A DNA stretch of 64,000 bases. It comes from an uncultured Bacteroidales bacterium (lineage in GTDB: Bacteria > Bacteroidota > Bacteroidia > Bacteroidales > WCHB1-69). This document shows positions 1 to 8,569 of this stretch, in pieces. The translations under genes were made by a program, and so were the position numbers. The notes under the pieces are model-generated. The model was not told where the DNA came from. It saw only the letters and a list, made by a program, of their open reading frames with translations, and did not search any database. Location: the NCBI GenBank assembly GCA_934699095.1, contig CAKUVI010000004.1, positions 124,001-188,000 of the forward strand, written 5' to 3'. Position 1 is the first letter of the stretch; each line of letters opens with the position of its first letter.

Positions 1-1118
1 GCGCAGCTGTAAAATTCACCGGTGGCCAAGGTGCTCGCTCTGTCTTCAACTTTCAGATTCCGTTCCAAAACTATTGATTCCGCGTTGTTTTTGACTTTTT
101 GGACGATATATTCGATGTCATCGCCAAAACGGAAGTTTTTAAGATAGTCGGAAAGGGCTTTATCCGCCTCTTCAAGTGATACTCCGCTGGCTGGCCGTCC
201 GCCTATCATGAACAGTCCCGGGTGGTGTGTGCCTGATACAGAAGCGGATATGTCGGTGAAAAGCTGTTCTTCCACCACGAATTTCTTGTACAGATAAGAC
301 GATTTTCCAGTTCCGAGGATATCCGACAGAAGGTCGTATGTGTAGTAGTTGTCATCGGTGCGCCCGCACATAAGCCAGCTCTTGTAGAGCATGTCATCGG
401 GGACGTTTTTAGTGATTTTGCGGAACATATCATGGAGTAGGGGAATCTCTTGTGGATAGAAGTGCCGGTTGCGATAGCCCGCAGGGATGTCGCCGAACCA
501 CTTCTCAGCCATGCTGAAGACATCGGCCGTGTCAACGTTCCCTGCGACCACCAATATGGCATTTGCCGGACAATAGAAGCGTTTTCTGAAATTTCTTACC
601 GTCGGCATATCAACCTTTTCAATATGGCTGATCTCCTTGCCTATCGGAAGCCATTTGTAGGGGTGTCTTTGGTAACTGAGATCGTTTAATTGCAACAGCA
701 GATCACCATAGGGTACATTCAGCGTTGATTCCTTAAACTCCTCAATTACAACTTGTTTCTGAACATCAAGGCTGTTTTGAGAGAGGGTAAGAGACGCCAT
801 TCTGTCGGATTCAAGCCAGAGGGCGGTCTCAATATTCTGAGCGGGAATCACGATATAGTAGTTGGTTAGATCCTGTGAAGTGTAGGCGTTGTTTATGGCA
901 CCTGCCTTTTGCAAAACAAGGTCGAAGTCGGGTGCATTGTCAGAGCCAGTGAACATGAGATGCTCCATAAGATGCGCCAAACCGGTGCAATTCGGGTCTT
1001 CGTCGCGCGAACCAACCCGGTAAACTATTGTGCACGCCGCGAGTGGAGTGGTGTGGTCTTCGTGTACTATCACGTGTAATCCGTTGGAAAGTATCCTTCT
1101 CGAAAATGAGATTTTCAT
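1..1118 (-). CDS. M16 family zinc metallopeptidase, N-terminal part (cut by window edge)
   Basis: Read on the minus strand, about 372 codons are open from ATG at 1116-1118 to the window edge with no stop, so the C-terminal part lies outside. The protein starts MKISFSRRILSNGL and carries the inverted zinc motif HLMEH about 50 residues in, inside GLAHLMEHLMFTGS. A downstream VVIEEF segment supplies the usual third zinc-ligand Glu. This is the insulinase/pitrilysin (M16) catalytic domain. A signal peptide is not evident, so a cytoplasmic or periplasm-facing processing peptidase is likely; many Bacteroidota have several paralogues and the exact substrate cannot be assigned. A TACTTTTG promoter box lies just upstream of the start. 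The family call is secure; the subfamily is not. Confidence 0.9.
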   Translation of the reverse strand, partial: MKISFSRRILSNGLHVIVHEDHTTPLAACTIVYRVGSRDEDPNCTGLAHLMEHLMFTGSDNAPDFDLVLQKAGAINNAYTSQDLTNYYIVIPAQNIETALWLESDRMASLTLSQNSLDVQKQVVIEEFKESTLNVPYGDLLLQLNDLSYQRHPYKWLPIGKEISHIEKVDMPTVRNFRKRFYCPANAILVVAGNVDTADVFSMAEKWFGDIPAGYRNRHFYPQEIPLLHDMFRKITKNVPDDMLYKSWLMCGRTDDNYYTYDLLSDILGTGKSSYLYKKFVVEEQLFTDISASVSGTHHPGLFMIGGRPASGVSLEEADKALSDYLKNFRFGDDIEYIVQKVKNNAESIVLERNLKVEDRASTLATGEFYSC

Positions 1119-1136
1119 ATCTTCTTTTTTAGAGTG

Positions 1137-1144
1137 CAAAAGTA
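1137..1144 (-). promoter_or_regulatory. TACTTTTG -7 box for the M16 peptidase
   Basis: On the minus strand this reads TACTTTTG, matching the Bacteroidota -7 consensus TAnnTTTG, about 19 bases upstream of the ATG. No clear -33 TTTG was seen. Confidence 0.5.
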
Positions 1145-1342
1145 ACGTTTTTTACCAACTTTGGATAAAAAACTTCCAACTATTATTTGCCAATCCTTTG
1201 CAATCTAATCTTAATTATTTCCATTATCTTTAAGAATCTTTAATGTAAATATCAGAAAATCAATTTAATAGATTGATAATAATCACGGTGATTTTATTTT
1301 TCAAAAAAAAATTCAAAAGTGATTTTGATATAAAAAAAAGTG

Positions 1343-1350
1343 TATTTTTG
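1343..1350 (+). promoter_or_regulatory. TATTTTTG -7 box for tRNA-Asn
   Basis: TATTTTTG matches TAnnTTTG and lies 18 bases before the mature tRNA-Asn 5' end, a suitable distance for a short leader. Confidence 0.6.
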
Positions 1351-1368
1351 CCCCGTCAATAAAGGAAC

Positions 1369-1442
1369 GCTTCCTTAGCTCAGTTGGTTAGAGCATCTGA
1401 CTGTTAATCAGAGGGTCCAAGGTTCAAGTCCTTGAGGGAGCG
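1369..1442 (+). tRNA. tRNA-Asn (GTT)
   Basis: A 74-base cloverleaf. The acceptor stem is GCTTCCT/AGGGAGC with one G-U pair, the D-arm contains TAGCTCAGTTGGTTAGAGC, the anticodon GTT sits at 1403-1405, and the T-arm is CAAGG-TTCAAGT-CCTTG. The discriminator base is G. CCA is not encoded. A terminator follows directly. Confidence 0.96.
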
Positions 1443-1449
1443 CAAACGG

Positions 1450-1481
1450 AAACGCCAATTCACAACGAATTGGCGTTTTTT
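1450..1481 (+). terminator. Intrinsic terminator after tRNA-Asn
   Basis: The arms AACGCCAATTC and GAATTGGCGTT form a strong hairpin followed by a T-run, starting 8 bases after the tRNA. Confidence 0.85.
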
Positions 1482-1526
1482 GTATGTAAAATAATATCCC
1501 AAACCTGTTTACCTTTGCAATTTTTG

Positions 1527-1534
1527 TATTTTTG
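1527..1534 (+). promoter_or_regulatory. TATTTTTG -7 box for der
   Basis: A TAnnTTTG match about 45 bases upstream of the der ATG, downstream of the tRNA-Asn terminator, so der has its own promoter. Confidence 0.6.
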
Positions 1535-1579
1535 CAGTTTGTTTTGAGTATAAGTTTTGCTCAAGAATAGAAGATTATT

Positions 1580-2884
1580 ATGGGAAATATATTATCACTT
1601 ATCGGTCGCCCGAATGTGGGTAAGTCAACGTTTTTCAACCGCCTGATTCAGGCTCGTGAGGCTATTGTTGATTCTACCGCAGGTGTTACGCGCGACCGGC
1701 ACTACGGAAAATCAAACTGGAACGGCTACGAGTTTTCGGTCATCGACACCGGCGGCTATGTTGTAGGTTCCGATGACATTTTTGAAACCGAAATCCGCAA
1801 ACAGGTGTCACTTGCCATTGAAGAGTCAGACGTGATCGTGTTCATGGTTGACGGACGAGAGGGTCTCACTCCCCTTGACGATGAAATCGCAGGAATCCTC
1901 CGCAGATCTAAAAAACCATTCTATTTAGCTGTAAATAAGATAGATAGTCCTTCAAATTATTTCGACTATACCGAGTTTTATGCTTTGGGAATCTCTGAAA
2001 TATTCCCTATCTCTGCTGCCTCTGGCGGTGGTACCGGCGATCTGTTAGATGCCGTAGTCACCCACTTTTCAAAAGATCCGGAAGATATTCCCGATGATTT
2101 GCCACGCATCGCCATTGTGGGAAAGCCTAACGCCGGCAAGTCTTCCATAATCAACGCCTTCTTGGGCGAAGACCGGCATATCGTGACGCCGCTTGCAGGC
2201 ACTACCCGTGACACCAATTTCACAAGATACCGCAACTTCGGCTTCGATTTCTACCTTATCGACACTGCAGGCCTCCGGAAAAAACGCAAAATCGAAGAAA
2301 ACCTCGAGTTCTACTCAGTGATGCGCGCCGTGCGCTCCATTGAGAACTCTGACGTCTGTATTTTGATGACCGATGCGTCACAAGGCTTTGATGCTCAAGA
2401 TCTTAATATCTTTGGACTCATTACCCGCAACCACAAGGGAGTGGTGTTGGTGATGAACAAGTGGGACCTCGTGGAGAAAGATACACACACTCACAAAAAT
2501 TACGAAAACCTGGTTAAAAACAAGATAGCTCCATTTTCAGATGTACCAATAATCTTCACCTCTGTCACTGAAAAACAGCGTATCTACAAAGTTATCGAGT
2601 CTGCAATACAGGTCTATCAGAACCGCCAAAGGAGAATCTCCACTTCAGAACTCAACGATACCCTCCTGCCTATTATTGAACATACTCCGCCGCCAATGAA
2701 CAAGGATAAGGTGATAAGAATTAAGTATATAACACAACTGCCGGTAGCATACCCGACTTTCGCATTTTTCTGCAATCTGCCTCAATATGTCGTTGACTCG
2801 TACAAGCGCTTTCTCGAAAACCAGATTCGCAAACATTGGGATTTCTCCGGCGTGCCAATTGAAATTTACTTCAGAAAAAAATAA
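1580..2884 (+). CDS. der: Ribosome-assembly GTPase Der (EngA)
   Basis: 434 residues, the normal length for Der. Two tandem TrmE-Era-EngA-YihA-Septin GTPase domains are seen: G1 GRPNVGKS at residues 9-16 with DTGG as G3 and NKID as G4, and a second set GKPNAGKS near 180 with DTAG and NKWD. A KH-like C-terminal domain follows from about residue 350. Der binds the 50S precursor and is essential for large-subunit maturation. The start MGNILSLIGRPNVGKS fits family starts. The MORN-repeat gene begins 7 bases after the stop and is probably cotranscribed. Confidence 0.97.
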   Translation: MGNILSLIGRPNVGKSTFFNRLIQAREAIVDSTAGVTRDRHYGKSNWNGYEFSVIDTGGYVVGSDDIFETEIRKQVSLAIEESDVIVFMVDGREGLTPLDDEIAGILRRSKKPFYLAVNKIDSPSNYFDYTEFYALGISEIFPISAASGGGTGDLLDAVVTHFSKDPEDIPDDLPRIAIVGKPNAGKSSIINAFLGEDRHIVTPLAGTTRDTNFTRYRNFGFDFYLIDTAGLRKKRKIEENLEFYSVMRAVRSIENSDVCILMTDASQGFDAQDLNIFGLITRNHKGVVLVMNKWDLVEKDTHTHKNYENLVKNKIAPFSDVPIIFTSVTEKQRIYKVIESAIQVYQNRQRRISTSELNDTLLPIIEHTPPPMNKDKVIRIKYITQLPVAYPTFAFFCNLPQYVVDSYKRFLENQIRKHWDFSGVPIEIYFRKK

Positions 2885-2890
2885 CATAAG

Positions 2891-4210
2891 ATGAAAAAAC
2901 TTCTCATTTTTTCGATAATTTGTGCATTATTCGGCTCATTAAATGCACAAGACACAGTAAGAACTTACTGGAAGAACAATAATAAACTGATGTCTGTCGG
3001 AGTGATGAAAAAAGGCAAGGAACAGGGGCATTGGGTTTACTATCACAATAATGGGAAGAAGTGGACCGAAGGCGAGTACATCGACGGACAGAAAGTCGGT
3101 GTGTGGAAGGTTTGGTACGACAACGGCAAGCTTGGTCAGGAATACAACGCCGTTGACGGACCGTTCACCAGTTGGTTCGAGTCGGGGAGGGTAGAGAGCA
3201 AAGGACAGTTCAAGAACAGACTGCGTGAGGGCGAATGGGAGTTCTATCACCCTAATGGACAGTTACATAAGAAGGTCACCTACGTCGCCGACAGCGTTGA
3301 AGGCCACGTGATTGAATATTTCGACAATGGCGAAAAATATTTCGAGGGAACCTACAAGCGCGGACTCTTGGAAGGTTACGCCTGCTGGTGGAACCGCGGC
3401 GGCACAAAAGAGATGGACGGCGAGCTCGTTCACGACCTCCAACAAGGCCGCTGGAAATTCTACGACGATAAAGGCAACCTCGGCAGCGAAGGTAATTTCG
3501 ACAAAGGTCTGCAAAATGGTACCTGGACCTACTATTATGAAGATGGAAGTGTGTGGCGCAGAGGAAATTATGTGAGAGGAAAACGCTCCGGAGAATGGAA
3601 AGCATGGTATGAAGATGGCAAACTCCAGCGCCAAGGCTCGTTTGCCAATGACCTTGAGAACGGTTTTTGGGTGTCGTATTATCATAACGGCCAAATTCAA
3701 GACCAGGGAACATTCAAGAATGCACAATTGGATGGATATTGGGAAGGATGGTACGAAAATGGTTTCAAAAAGTACGAAAACAATTACAAAACCGGCATTA
3801 TGAACGGTAAATCAACCTACTTTTGGGAAGAGACAGGCAAAATGTCGAAAAGTGGAGTATATGTAAATAATCTGAAAAACGGCTCTTGGAGCGAATATGC
3901 CCAAAATGGTCATCTGATTTCAAAAGGGAAATACAAGAACGACAAAAAAGAGGGTAAATGGATTTTTTTCAACATGTACGACAAGAAGGTGCGTGAACAA
4001 AATTTCGTTGACGACGTTGCAGACGGCCCTTTTACAGAATATTATGACAATGGTGTGAAACATTTTCAAGGTGCCTACAAAAACAGACAGCGCCACGGAA
4101 AGTGGTCATGTTGGAACCCTAACGGAAAGCTTTATTATAGCGCTTTGTTTGAAAATGGCCACAAGGTTAAAGAGATCTACGCCACCGACCCTAAAAAAAC
4201 CCCATTCTGA
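2891..4210 (+). CDS. Secreted MORN-like repeat protein (YwqK-type repeats)
   Basis: 439 residues with a signal peptide (MKKLLIFSIICALFGSLNAQ, cleavage probably after LNA). The rest is an almost uninterrupted array of about 23-residue repeats of the form G-x-W-x-x-Y/W-x-x-N/D-G-x-x, for example GHWVYYHNNGK and GTWTYYYEDGS. Databases often name such proteins 'toxin-antitoxin system YwqK family antitoxin', but nothing here supports a toxin-antitoxin role. The repeats resemble MORN motifs, which form beta-hairpin stacks. It is probably periplasmic or surface exposed with unknown ligand. It lies 7 bases after der, and its TGA overlaps an upstream alternative ATG of the MBL gene. Confidence 0.85.
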   Translation: MKKLLIFSIICALFGSLNAQDTVRTYWKNNNKLMSVGVMKKGKEQGHWVYYHNNGKKWTEGEYIDGQKVGVWKVWYDNGKLGQEYNAVDGPFTSWFESGRVESKGQFKNRLREGEWEFYHPNGQLHKKVTYVADSVEGHVIEYFDNGEKYFEGTYKRGLLEGYACWWNRGGTKEMDGELVHDLQQGRWKFYDDKGNLGSEGNFDKGLQNGTWTYYYEDGSVWRRGNYVRGKRSGEWKAWYEDGKLQRQGSFANDLENGFWVSYYHNGQIQDQGTFKNAQLDGYWEGWYENGFKKYENNYKTGIMNGKSTYFWEETGKMSKSGVYVNNLKNGSWSEYAQNGHLISKGKYKNDKKEGKWIFFNMYDKKVREQNFVDDVADGPFTEYYDNGVKHFQGAYKNRQRHGKWSCWNPNGKLYYSALFENGHKVKEIYATDPKKTPF

Positions 4211-4275
4211 TGGTTAAGAGCATCCACCGGTCGTTAGGCGAAATAGTTAATCAAAACAAGTTAAAAATCGTTAAT

Positions 4276-4911
4276 ATGAACATAAAGACATTCCGGTTCA
4301 ATCCGATACAGGTGAACACGTATGTTCTGTCGGATGAAACGGGGGAGGGGATAATCATAGATCCCGGCAACTGTAATGTTGGCGAGGACGAGCAACTCCG
4401 CGAATACATAGCGAAAAGTGGCATAAAAATCAAATTTTTGGTTAACACACACCCTCATATCGACCATATCGCAGGCAATCCATGGTGCGTTTCGGAGTAT
4501 CATATACCGGTTTACATGCATGAAGGTGGTCTGCCGATATACAATAGGGCATACGCGTATGCCATTGCCTTCGGAATGTCGGTGGATGAAATGCCCGAAC
4601 CCAGTGTATTTCTTAAAGATGGTGATGAGGTTAAGTTCGGAAATACTTCACTATCTGTTTTTTATACTCCAGGACACTGTGAAGGTAGCATCTGTTTGTA
4701 TAGCAAAAATGAGAAGGTCATCTTCACCGGCGATTTGATATTTGAGTTGAGTGTGGGGCGCAGCGACCTGCCAACGGGCAATGAGGCGGTTTTGCAGGAA
4801 AGCATCCGCGAGAAAATACTTGCTTTGGACGATGATGTTGTTATCCTTTCAGGGCATGGCTTAAAAACAACAGTAGGACGCGAGAGATCTTTAAATCCGT
4901 TCATCCATTGA
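4276..4911 (+). CDS. Metallo-beta-lactamase fold hydrolase (glyoxalase II-like)
   Basis: 211 residues from ATG 4276 (MNIKTFRFNPIQVNTYVLSD). The zinc motif THPHIDH (HxHxDH) is followed by GHCEGSICLY and a C-terminal SGHG, which complete the binuclear site of GloB-like MBL hydrolases. An in-frame ATG at 4210 overlaps the previous stop, but the added 22 residues come from AT-rich spacer and are absent from the usual family start, so 4276 is preferred. The likely role is cytoplasmic thioester or lactone hydrolysis; substrate unknown. It lies between the MORN protein and folE on the same strand. Confidence 0.85.
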   Translation: MNIKTFRFNPIQVNTYVLSDETGEGIIIDPGNCNVGEDEQLREYIAKSGIKIKFLVNTHPHIDHIAGNPWCVSEYHIPVYMHEGGLPIYNRAYAYAIAFGMSVDEMPEPSVFLKDGDEVKFGNTSLSVFYTPGHCEGSICLYSKNEKVIFTGDLIFELSVGRSDLPTGNEAVLQESIREKILALDDDVVILSGHGLKTTVGRERSLNPFIH

Positions 4912-4938
4912 TTTTTAGAAAAATTAACACAATTAAAT

Positions 4939-5532
4939 ATGAGTAATATTCCAGTTTTACCAGAAGAGACATTAAATAGATTAGCCAAAGATTACAGGGA
5001 GGTGTTAATAGGCCTTGGTGAGAATCCGGAGCGGGAGGGTTTGTTAAAGACGCCCATGCGAGTTGCCAAGGCGATGGATTTCCTCACCCACGGATATCGT
5101 CAAGACCCGAAATCTATCCTTGAGAGCGCCCTGTTTCATGAAGACTACAAGCAGATTGTGGTGGTCAAGGACATAGAGATTTACTCTTTATGCGAGCACC
5201 ATCTGTTGCCTTTTTTCGGAAAGGCACATATCGGATACATACCAAACGGCACTATAGTGGGACTTAGCAAGATACCTCGTGTGGTTGAGTGTTTCGCACG
5301 CCGTCTGCAGCTGCAGGAGCGTCTTACTTCCCAGATCAAAGACTGTCTGCAAGAGGTTTTGAATCCGTTGGGAGTGGCGGTCGTTATCGAGGCGCAACAC
5401 CTTTGCATGTCGATGCGCGGCATCCAGAAGCAAAACTCCGTCACCACTACGTCAGAGTTCACCGGTGCCTTCCTCAAGAACGAGAACACGCGTCAGGAAT
5501 TCATGCACCTCATCGGTGCCGACCTGCATTAA
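4939..5532 (+). CDS. folE: GTP cyclohydrolase I
   Basis: 197 residues. It converts GTP to 7,8-dihydroneopterin triphosphate, the first step of folate and pterin synthesis. Signature segments are SLCEHHLLPFFGKAHIGYIP (zinc Cys and His), a KIPRVVECFARRLQLQERLT stretch, and QHLCMSMRGIQKQ containing the second zinc Cys. It begins 27 bases after the MBL gene. Length and motifs are typical of the homodecameric type I enzyme. Confidence 0.97.
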   Translation: MSNIPVLPEETLNRLAKDYREVLIGLGENPEREGLLKTPMRVAKAMDFLTHGYRQDPKSILESALFHEDYKQIVVVKDIEIYSLCEHHLLPFFGKAHIGYIPNGTIVGLSKIPRVVECFARRLQLQERLTSQIKDCLQEVLNPLGVAVVIEAQHLCMSMRGIQKQNSVTTTSEFTGAFLKNENTRQEFMHLIGADLH

Positions 5533-5555
5533 AGAACTTCACCGCTCCTTTTGCG

Positions 5556-5786
5556 CTAATCACGCTTCCGGAGTCTCTTTTTACGTTTGCTGACCGATCG
5601 GCGGAACCTCTCCGCACGGTAGGCTATTGTCTCTTCCCGCACTTCTGAAACTATCTCTATGTTTTCAGGATATGCGCTTTTTTCGTCTGGATGCCGCAAT
5701 ATGCATTCCAATGGCTTGCCAACCCAATCCTCGGGCAGGCAGATTGTAATAGTGTCTTTTTGAGGCAGTAAAATCAATTTTTTCAT
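5556..5786 (-). CDS. Small hypothetical protein with basic C-terminus
   Basis: 76 residues, convergent with folE. The N-terminal half (MKKLILLPQKDTITICLPED) looks like a short beta-rich domain. The C-terminal third is strongly basic (RFRRSVSKRKKRLRKRD), suggesting nucleic-acid contact. The shape resembles small antitoxins, but no toxin gene is adjacent. I do not recognise the family. A TATATTTG box on the minus strand at 5933-5940 could drive it. Reality of the gene is likely but not certain. Confidence 0.5.
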   Translation of the reverse strand: MKKLILLPQKDTITICLPEDWVGKPLECILRHPDEKSAYPENIEIVSEVREETIAYRAERFRRSVSKRKKRLRKRD

Positions 5787-6125
5787 CGTATCGGAATTTT
5801 TTCAATGTTTTCTTAGTCTTGATGTTTTGTAACAAAAAATGCAATTTCTGAATTGTTTTTATCCATTAAATGATTTTTTCTGAATTCCCCAAAAAATTGT
5901 TTTAACATATTCATAATCAAATAGATACATAGCAAATATATACATTTTTCAAATGTTGTTCTACTCAAGGAAAATTTTTTTCAAATAGTGTCAGGTTTTT
6001 GTTCTCTTGAACTGAATAAAGAATGTAAGACCTTGCAGATCAAAGATTTTAAGGTTAGTATTTAAATCACGTGAGCGTAATTAAAGGTAGGTTTTCCAGA
6101 ACAATATTGTTGATATTTAACAGCT

Positions 6126-6180
6126 ACCGAGGGGACGTGGTTGCCTCCATGCAGTGAGACGCGCCATGGCGCGCCTCTAC
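6126..6180 (+). repeat. Dispersed 55-bp palindromic repeat, degenerate copy
   Basis: It starts ACCG, contains ACGT and ATGC, then GAGACG, a GC-rich palindrome (CGCGCCATGGCGCG) and ends CTCTAC. The copy at 29430-29484 has the same length and the same landmarks, with GAGACG and CTCTAC at identical offsets. Both are intergenic and can form hairpins, like REP/MITE-type elements. Confidence 0.6.
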
Positions 6181-6198
6181 AAACGATATATTCTTTGA

Positions 6199-6229
6199 TT
6201 GCGTTCAAACTGCTTTTTTGCTATCTTTG
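6199..6229 (+). promoter_or_regulatory. Promoter of pyrC
   Basis: TTG at 6199-6201, 20 bases, then TATCTTTG at 6222-6229. This fits the Bacteroidota -33/-7 arrangement. The start codon is 27 bases further on. Confidence 0.65.
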
Positions 6230-6256
6230 CTGTTCTGTTTATGAAATATTTCAACG

Positions 6257-7612
6257 ATGAATTACTACATAAAAAATGCTAAAATTGTAAATGAAGGAAA
6301 CATTCTTGATGGTGGAGTGCTGATTTCCAATGGAATTATCTCCAAAATCATCACCGAAAATGAATATTTTGATTCAATAGACGCCACAGTTATAGATGCC
6401 GAGGGCAAATATCTGATACCGGGTATTATTGACGAACACGTGCATTTCCGAGAACCCGGCATGGAATCCAAGGCCGACATTCAAACGGAAAGCAGGGCTG
6501 CGGTGGCTGGCGGCATAACTTCCTTTATGGAAATGCCAAATACTGTGCCACAAACAGTTACACGCCAACTGCTGATTGACAAATTTAATCTTGCATCTGA
6601 AAAATCACTGGCTAATTTCTCTTTTTATATTGGTGCCACGAACGACAATTTGGATGAAATTGAGAAAATAGACCCTAACAAAGTGTGCGGTGTAAAGCTT
6701 TTTATGGGGTCCAGTACAGGAAACATGCTCGTTGATTCCGACTCTTCGCTTGAGGCTCTTTTCGGGAATGCGCCCTGCTTGATAGCAGCGCACTGCGAGG
6801 ATGAGTCAATAATAAAGACAAATACCGCTATTTTCAAGGATTTGGTTAGCAAGGGTCTGTCGCCCGCCGACGCCACCATACACCCTAAAATCCGCACTTC
6901 TGAGGCTTGTTTCAGGTCTTCAGCTAAGGCTGTGGAATTGGCTGTAAAAACAGGCGCAAAACTCCATATCATGCACATCTCAACCGCAAAGGAGCTGTCG
7001 TTGTTTGATAATAGTATTCCACTGAAAGATAAGAGAATAACAGCCGAAACATGTCCTCACTACATTACATTTTCAGAAGGAGACTACAGCAACTATGGTT
7101 TTGGAATAAAATGCAATCCAGCTATCAAGGGTGATTCAGATCGGACAGCGTTGTTGGAGGCAATAGGAAATGGAAAGATAGATACAATAGGCACAGATCA
7201 TGCACCGCATCTGTATGACGAGAAGTTCACAGGGGATTATTTCAGCTCAAAATCCGGATTCCCGTCAGTTGAAAACTCATTAGATTTGATGATAGAGACA
7301 AAAAGGAAGGGTTATGCCACATTGCCCAAGATAGTTGAGCTGATGTGCCATAACCCTGCGATATTGTATCAGTTATCTCGCCGCGGATTCATCCGTGAGG
7401 GTTATCATGCAGATTTGGCGCTTGTGGATTTGGGTGTTGAGCGTGTCATAACGAATGACAGCGTGCACTACAAATGCGGTTGGACGCCATACGCAGGAAC
7501 CACAGTCCATTCAAAAGTCACGCACACATTCGTGAACGGAAACCTTGTGTTCGAGAACGGACTTTTCCACGAGGATTTTCGCGGTGAAGCGCTGACTTTT
7601 AGCCGAGCATAG
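6257..7612 (+). CDS. pyrC: Dihydroorotase
   Basis: 451 residues of the amidohydrolase superfamily, class I dihydroorotase. Metal ligands HVH at 61-63 are followed by FREPG, a carboxylated-Lys candidate K147 in CGVKLFMGSS, a His in AAHCED, a further His in HIMHISTA, and the catalytic Asp in GTDHAPH. The enzyme interconverts carbamoyl-aspartate and dihydroorotate in pyrimidine synthesis. The 3' end overlaps the convergent gcvH by 14 bases. Allantoinase is a paralogous alternative, but FREPG and the overall fit favour dihydroorotase. Confidence 0.92.
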   Translation: MNYYIKNAKIVNEGNILDGGVLISNGIISKIITENEYFDSIDATVIDAEGKYLIPGIIDEHVHFREPGMESKADIQTESRAAVAGGITSFMEMPNTVPQTVTRQLLIDKFNLASEKSLANFSFYIGATNDNLDEIEKIDPNKVCGVKLFMGSSTGNMLVDSDSSLEALFGNAPCLIAAHCEDESIIKTNTAIFKDLVSKGLSPADATIHPKIRTSEACFRSSAKAVELAVKTGAKLHIMHISTAKELSLFDNSIPLKDKRITAETCPHYITFSEGDYSNYGFGIKCNPAIKGDSDRTALLEAIGNGKIDTIGTDHAPHLYDEKFTGDYFSSKSGFPSVENSLDLMIETKRKGYATLPKIVELMCHNPAILYQLSRRGFIREGYHADLALVDLGVERVITNDSVHYKCGWTPYAGTTVHSKVTHTFVNGNLVFENGLFHEDFRGEALTFSRA

Positions 7613-7976
7613 CTGTGTAAGCAGCTGCATCCATAAGTTCAGCCACTTCAGCAGGATTTGTCATTTTGATCTTGACAATCCAGCCTTCGCCGTAAGGATC
7701 GCTGTTTACAAGGGCAGGATTGGCTTCAAGAGCCTCGTTGAATTCAACGATTTCGCCTGCAACTGGCAAAAGGAGGTCTGCAACTGTTTTAACAGCCTCG
7801 ATTGAACCGAAAACTTCGTTTTTTTCTAAAGTTTCACCAACTGAAGGGATATCAAGGAATACGATATCGCCGAGTTCGTTAGCAGCGTGTGCAGAAATAC
7901 CTACGAAAGCTTCTTCGCCTTCTACTCTTAACCATTCGTGGTCTTGAGAATACTTCAAATTTTCAGGAATATTCAT
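7599..7976 (-). CDS. gcvH: Glycine cleavage system H protein
   Basis: 125 residues. It is the lipoyl carrier that shuttles the aminomethyl group between P, T and L proteins. The lipoylation site is K63 in GSIEAVKTV, preceded by the typical DHEWLRVEG start. It is the last gene of a minus-strand run pyrH, 2TM protein, frr, gcvH. GcvP, GcvT and lipoate enzymes are not in the window. Its stop region overlaps the end of pyrC. Confidence 0.96.
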   Translation of the reverse strand: MNIPENLKYSQDHEWLRVEGEEAFVGISAHAANELGDIVFLDIPSVGETLEKNEVFGSIEAVKTVADLLLPVAGEIVEFNEALEANPALVNSDPYGEGWIVKIKMTNPAEVAELMDAAAYTAMLG

Positions 7977-8001
7977 AATTGATTGTATTAAGTGTGATTA
8001 A

Positions 8002-8559
8002 TTAAACTGTCATTATCTCTTTTTCTTTGGCCTCCATGATTTTGTCTATCTTGCTGATAGCCTCATCGGTTGCCTTTTGGATGTCAGTCTCAAGTTTTTT
8101 GATGGCATCTTCTTCAACGCCGTCGTCTTTCAGTTTTTTGGCGTCGTCGTTGGCGGTGCGACGGATGTTGCGGATGGCCACCTTTGTCTGTTCAGCGTCT
8201 TGTTTGGCTTTTTTGACAAGTTCTTTCCTGCGTTCTTCTGTAGGTGCAGGAATCACCAGGCGTATGAATTCACCGTTGTTTTGTGGTGTAACACCGAGAT
8301 TGGCAGCCAATATGGCCTTTTCAATGATTGGAAGCATGTTGCGCTCCCATGGTTGAATTACTATTTGATGGGCATCAGGGGTGTTGATGTTCGCAACCTG
8401 GTCAACAGGTGTAGGATTGCCATAATAGTCAACCTTAAGACCGTCTAACATTTGCGGGGAAGCCTTGCCGGCGCGCACTTTCTGTAACTCTTTGTCGAAA
8501 TGCGCAACAGTGGCATTCATGCTCTCTTTAGCTTGTTTTAAGCAGGTTTGTGTATCCAT
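8002..8559 (-). CDS. frr: Ribosome recycling factor
   Basis: 185 residues, standard RRF length. With EF-G it splits the post-termination 70S ribosome. Typical features are VRAGKASPQMLDGLKVDYYG, the NINTPDAHQIVIQPWE segment and the C-terminal three-helix region with EERRKELVKKAK. It follows the 2TM gene by 10 bases. The pyrH-frr association is widely conserved in bacteria; here one membrane protein gene sits between. Confidence 0.97.
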   Translation of the reverse strand: MDTQTCLKQAKESMNATVAHFDKELQKVRAGKASPQMLDGLKVDYYGNPTPVDQVANINTPDAHQIVIQPWERNMLPIIEKAILAANLGVTPQNNGEFIRLVIPAPTEERRKELVKKAKQDAEQTKVAIRNIRRTANDDAKKLKDDGVEEDAIKKLETDIQKATDEAISKIDKIMEAKEKEIMTV

Positions 8560-8569
8560 TTCTCTATTT

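Larger units (their letters stand above)
5787..6256. other. 470-bp AT-rich intergenic region
   Basis: No convincing coding sequence. It holds a possible minus-strand promoter box (5933-5940), a palindromic repeat element (6126-6180) and the pyrC promoter (6199-6229). The rest is AT-rich sequence in which I see nothing specific. Confidence 0.6.

Noticed and set aside
2891..4210. Toxin-antitoxin system suggested by the YwqK name
   Set aside because: No toxin-like gene is adjacent and the protein is exported.
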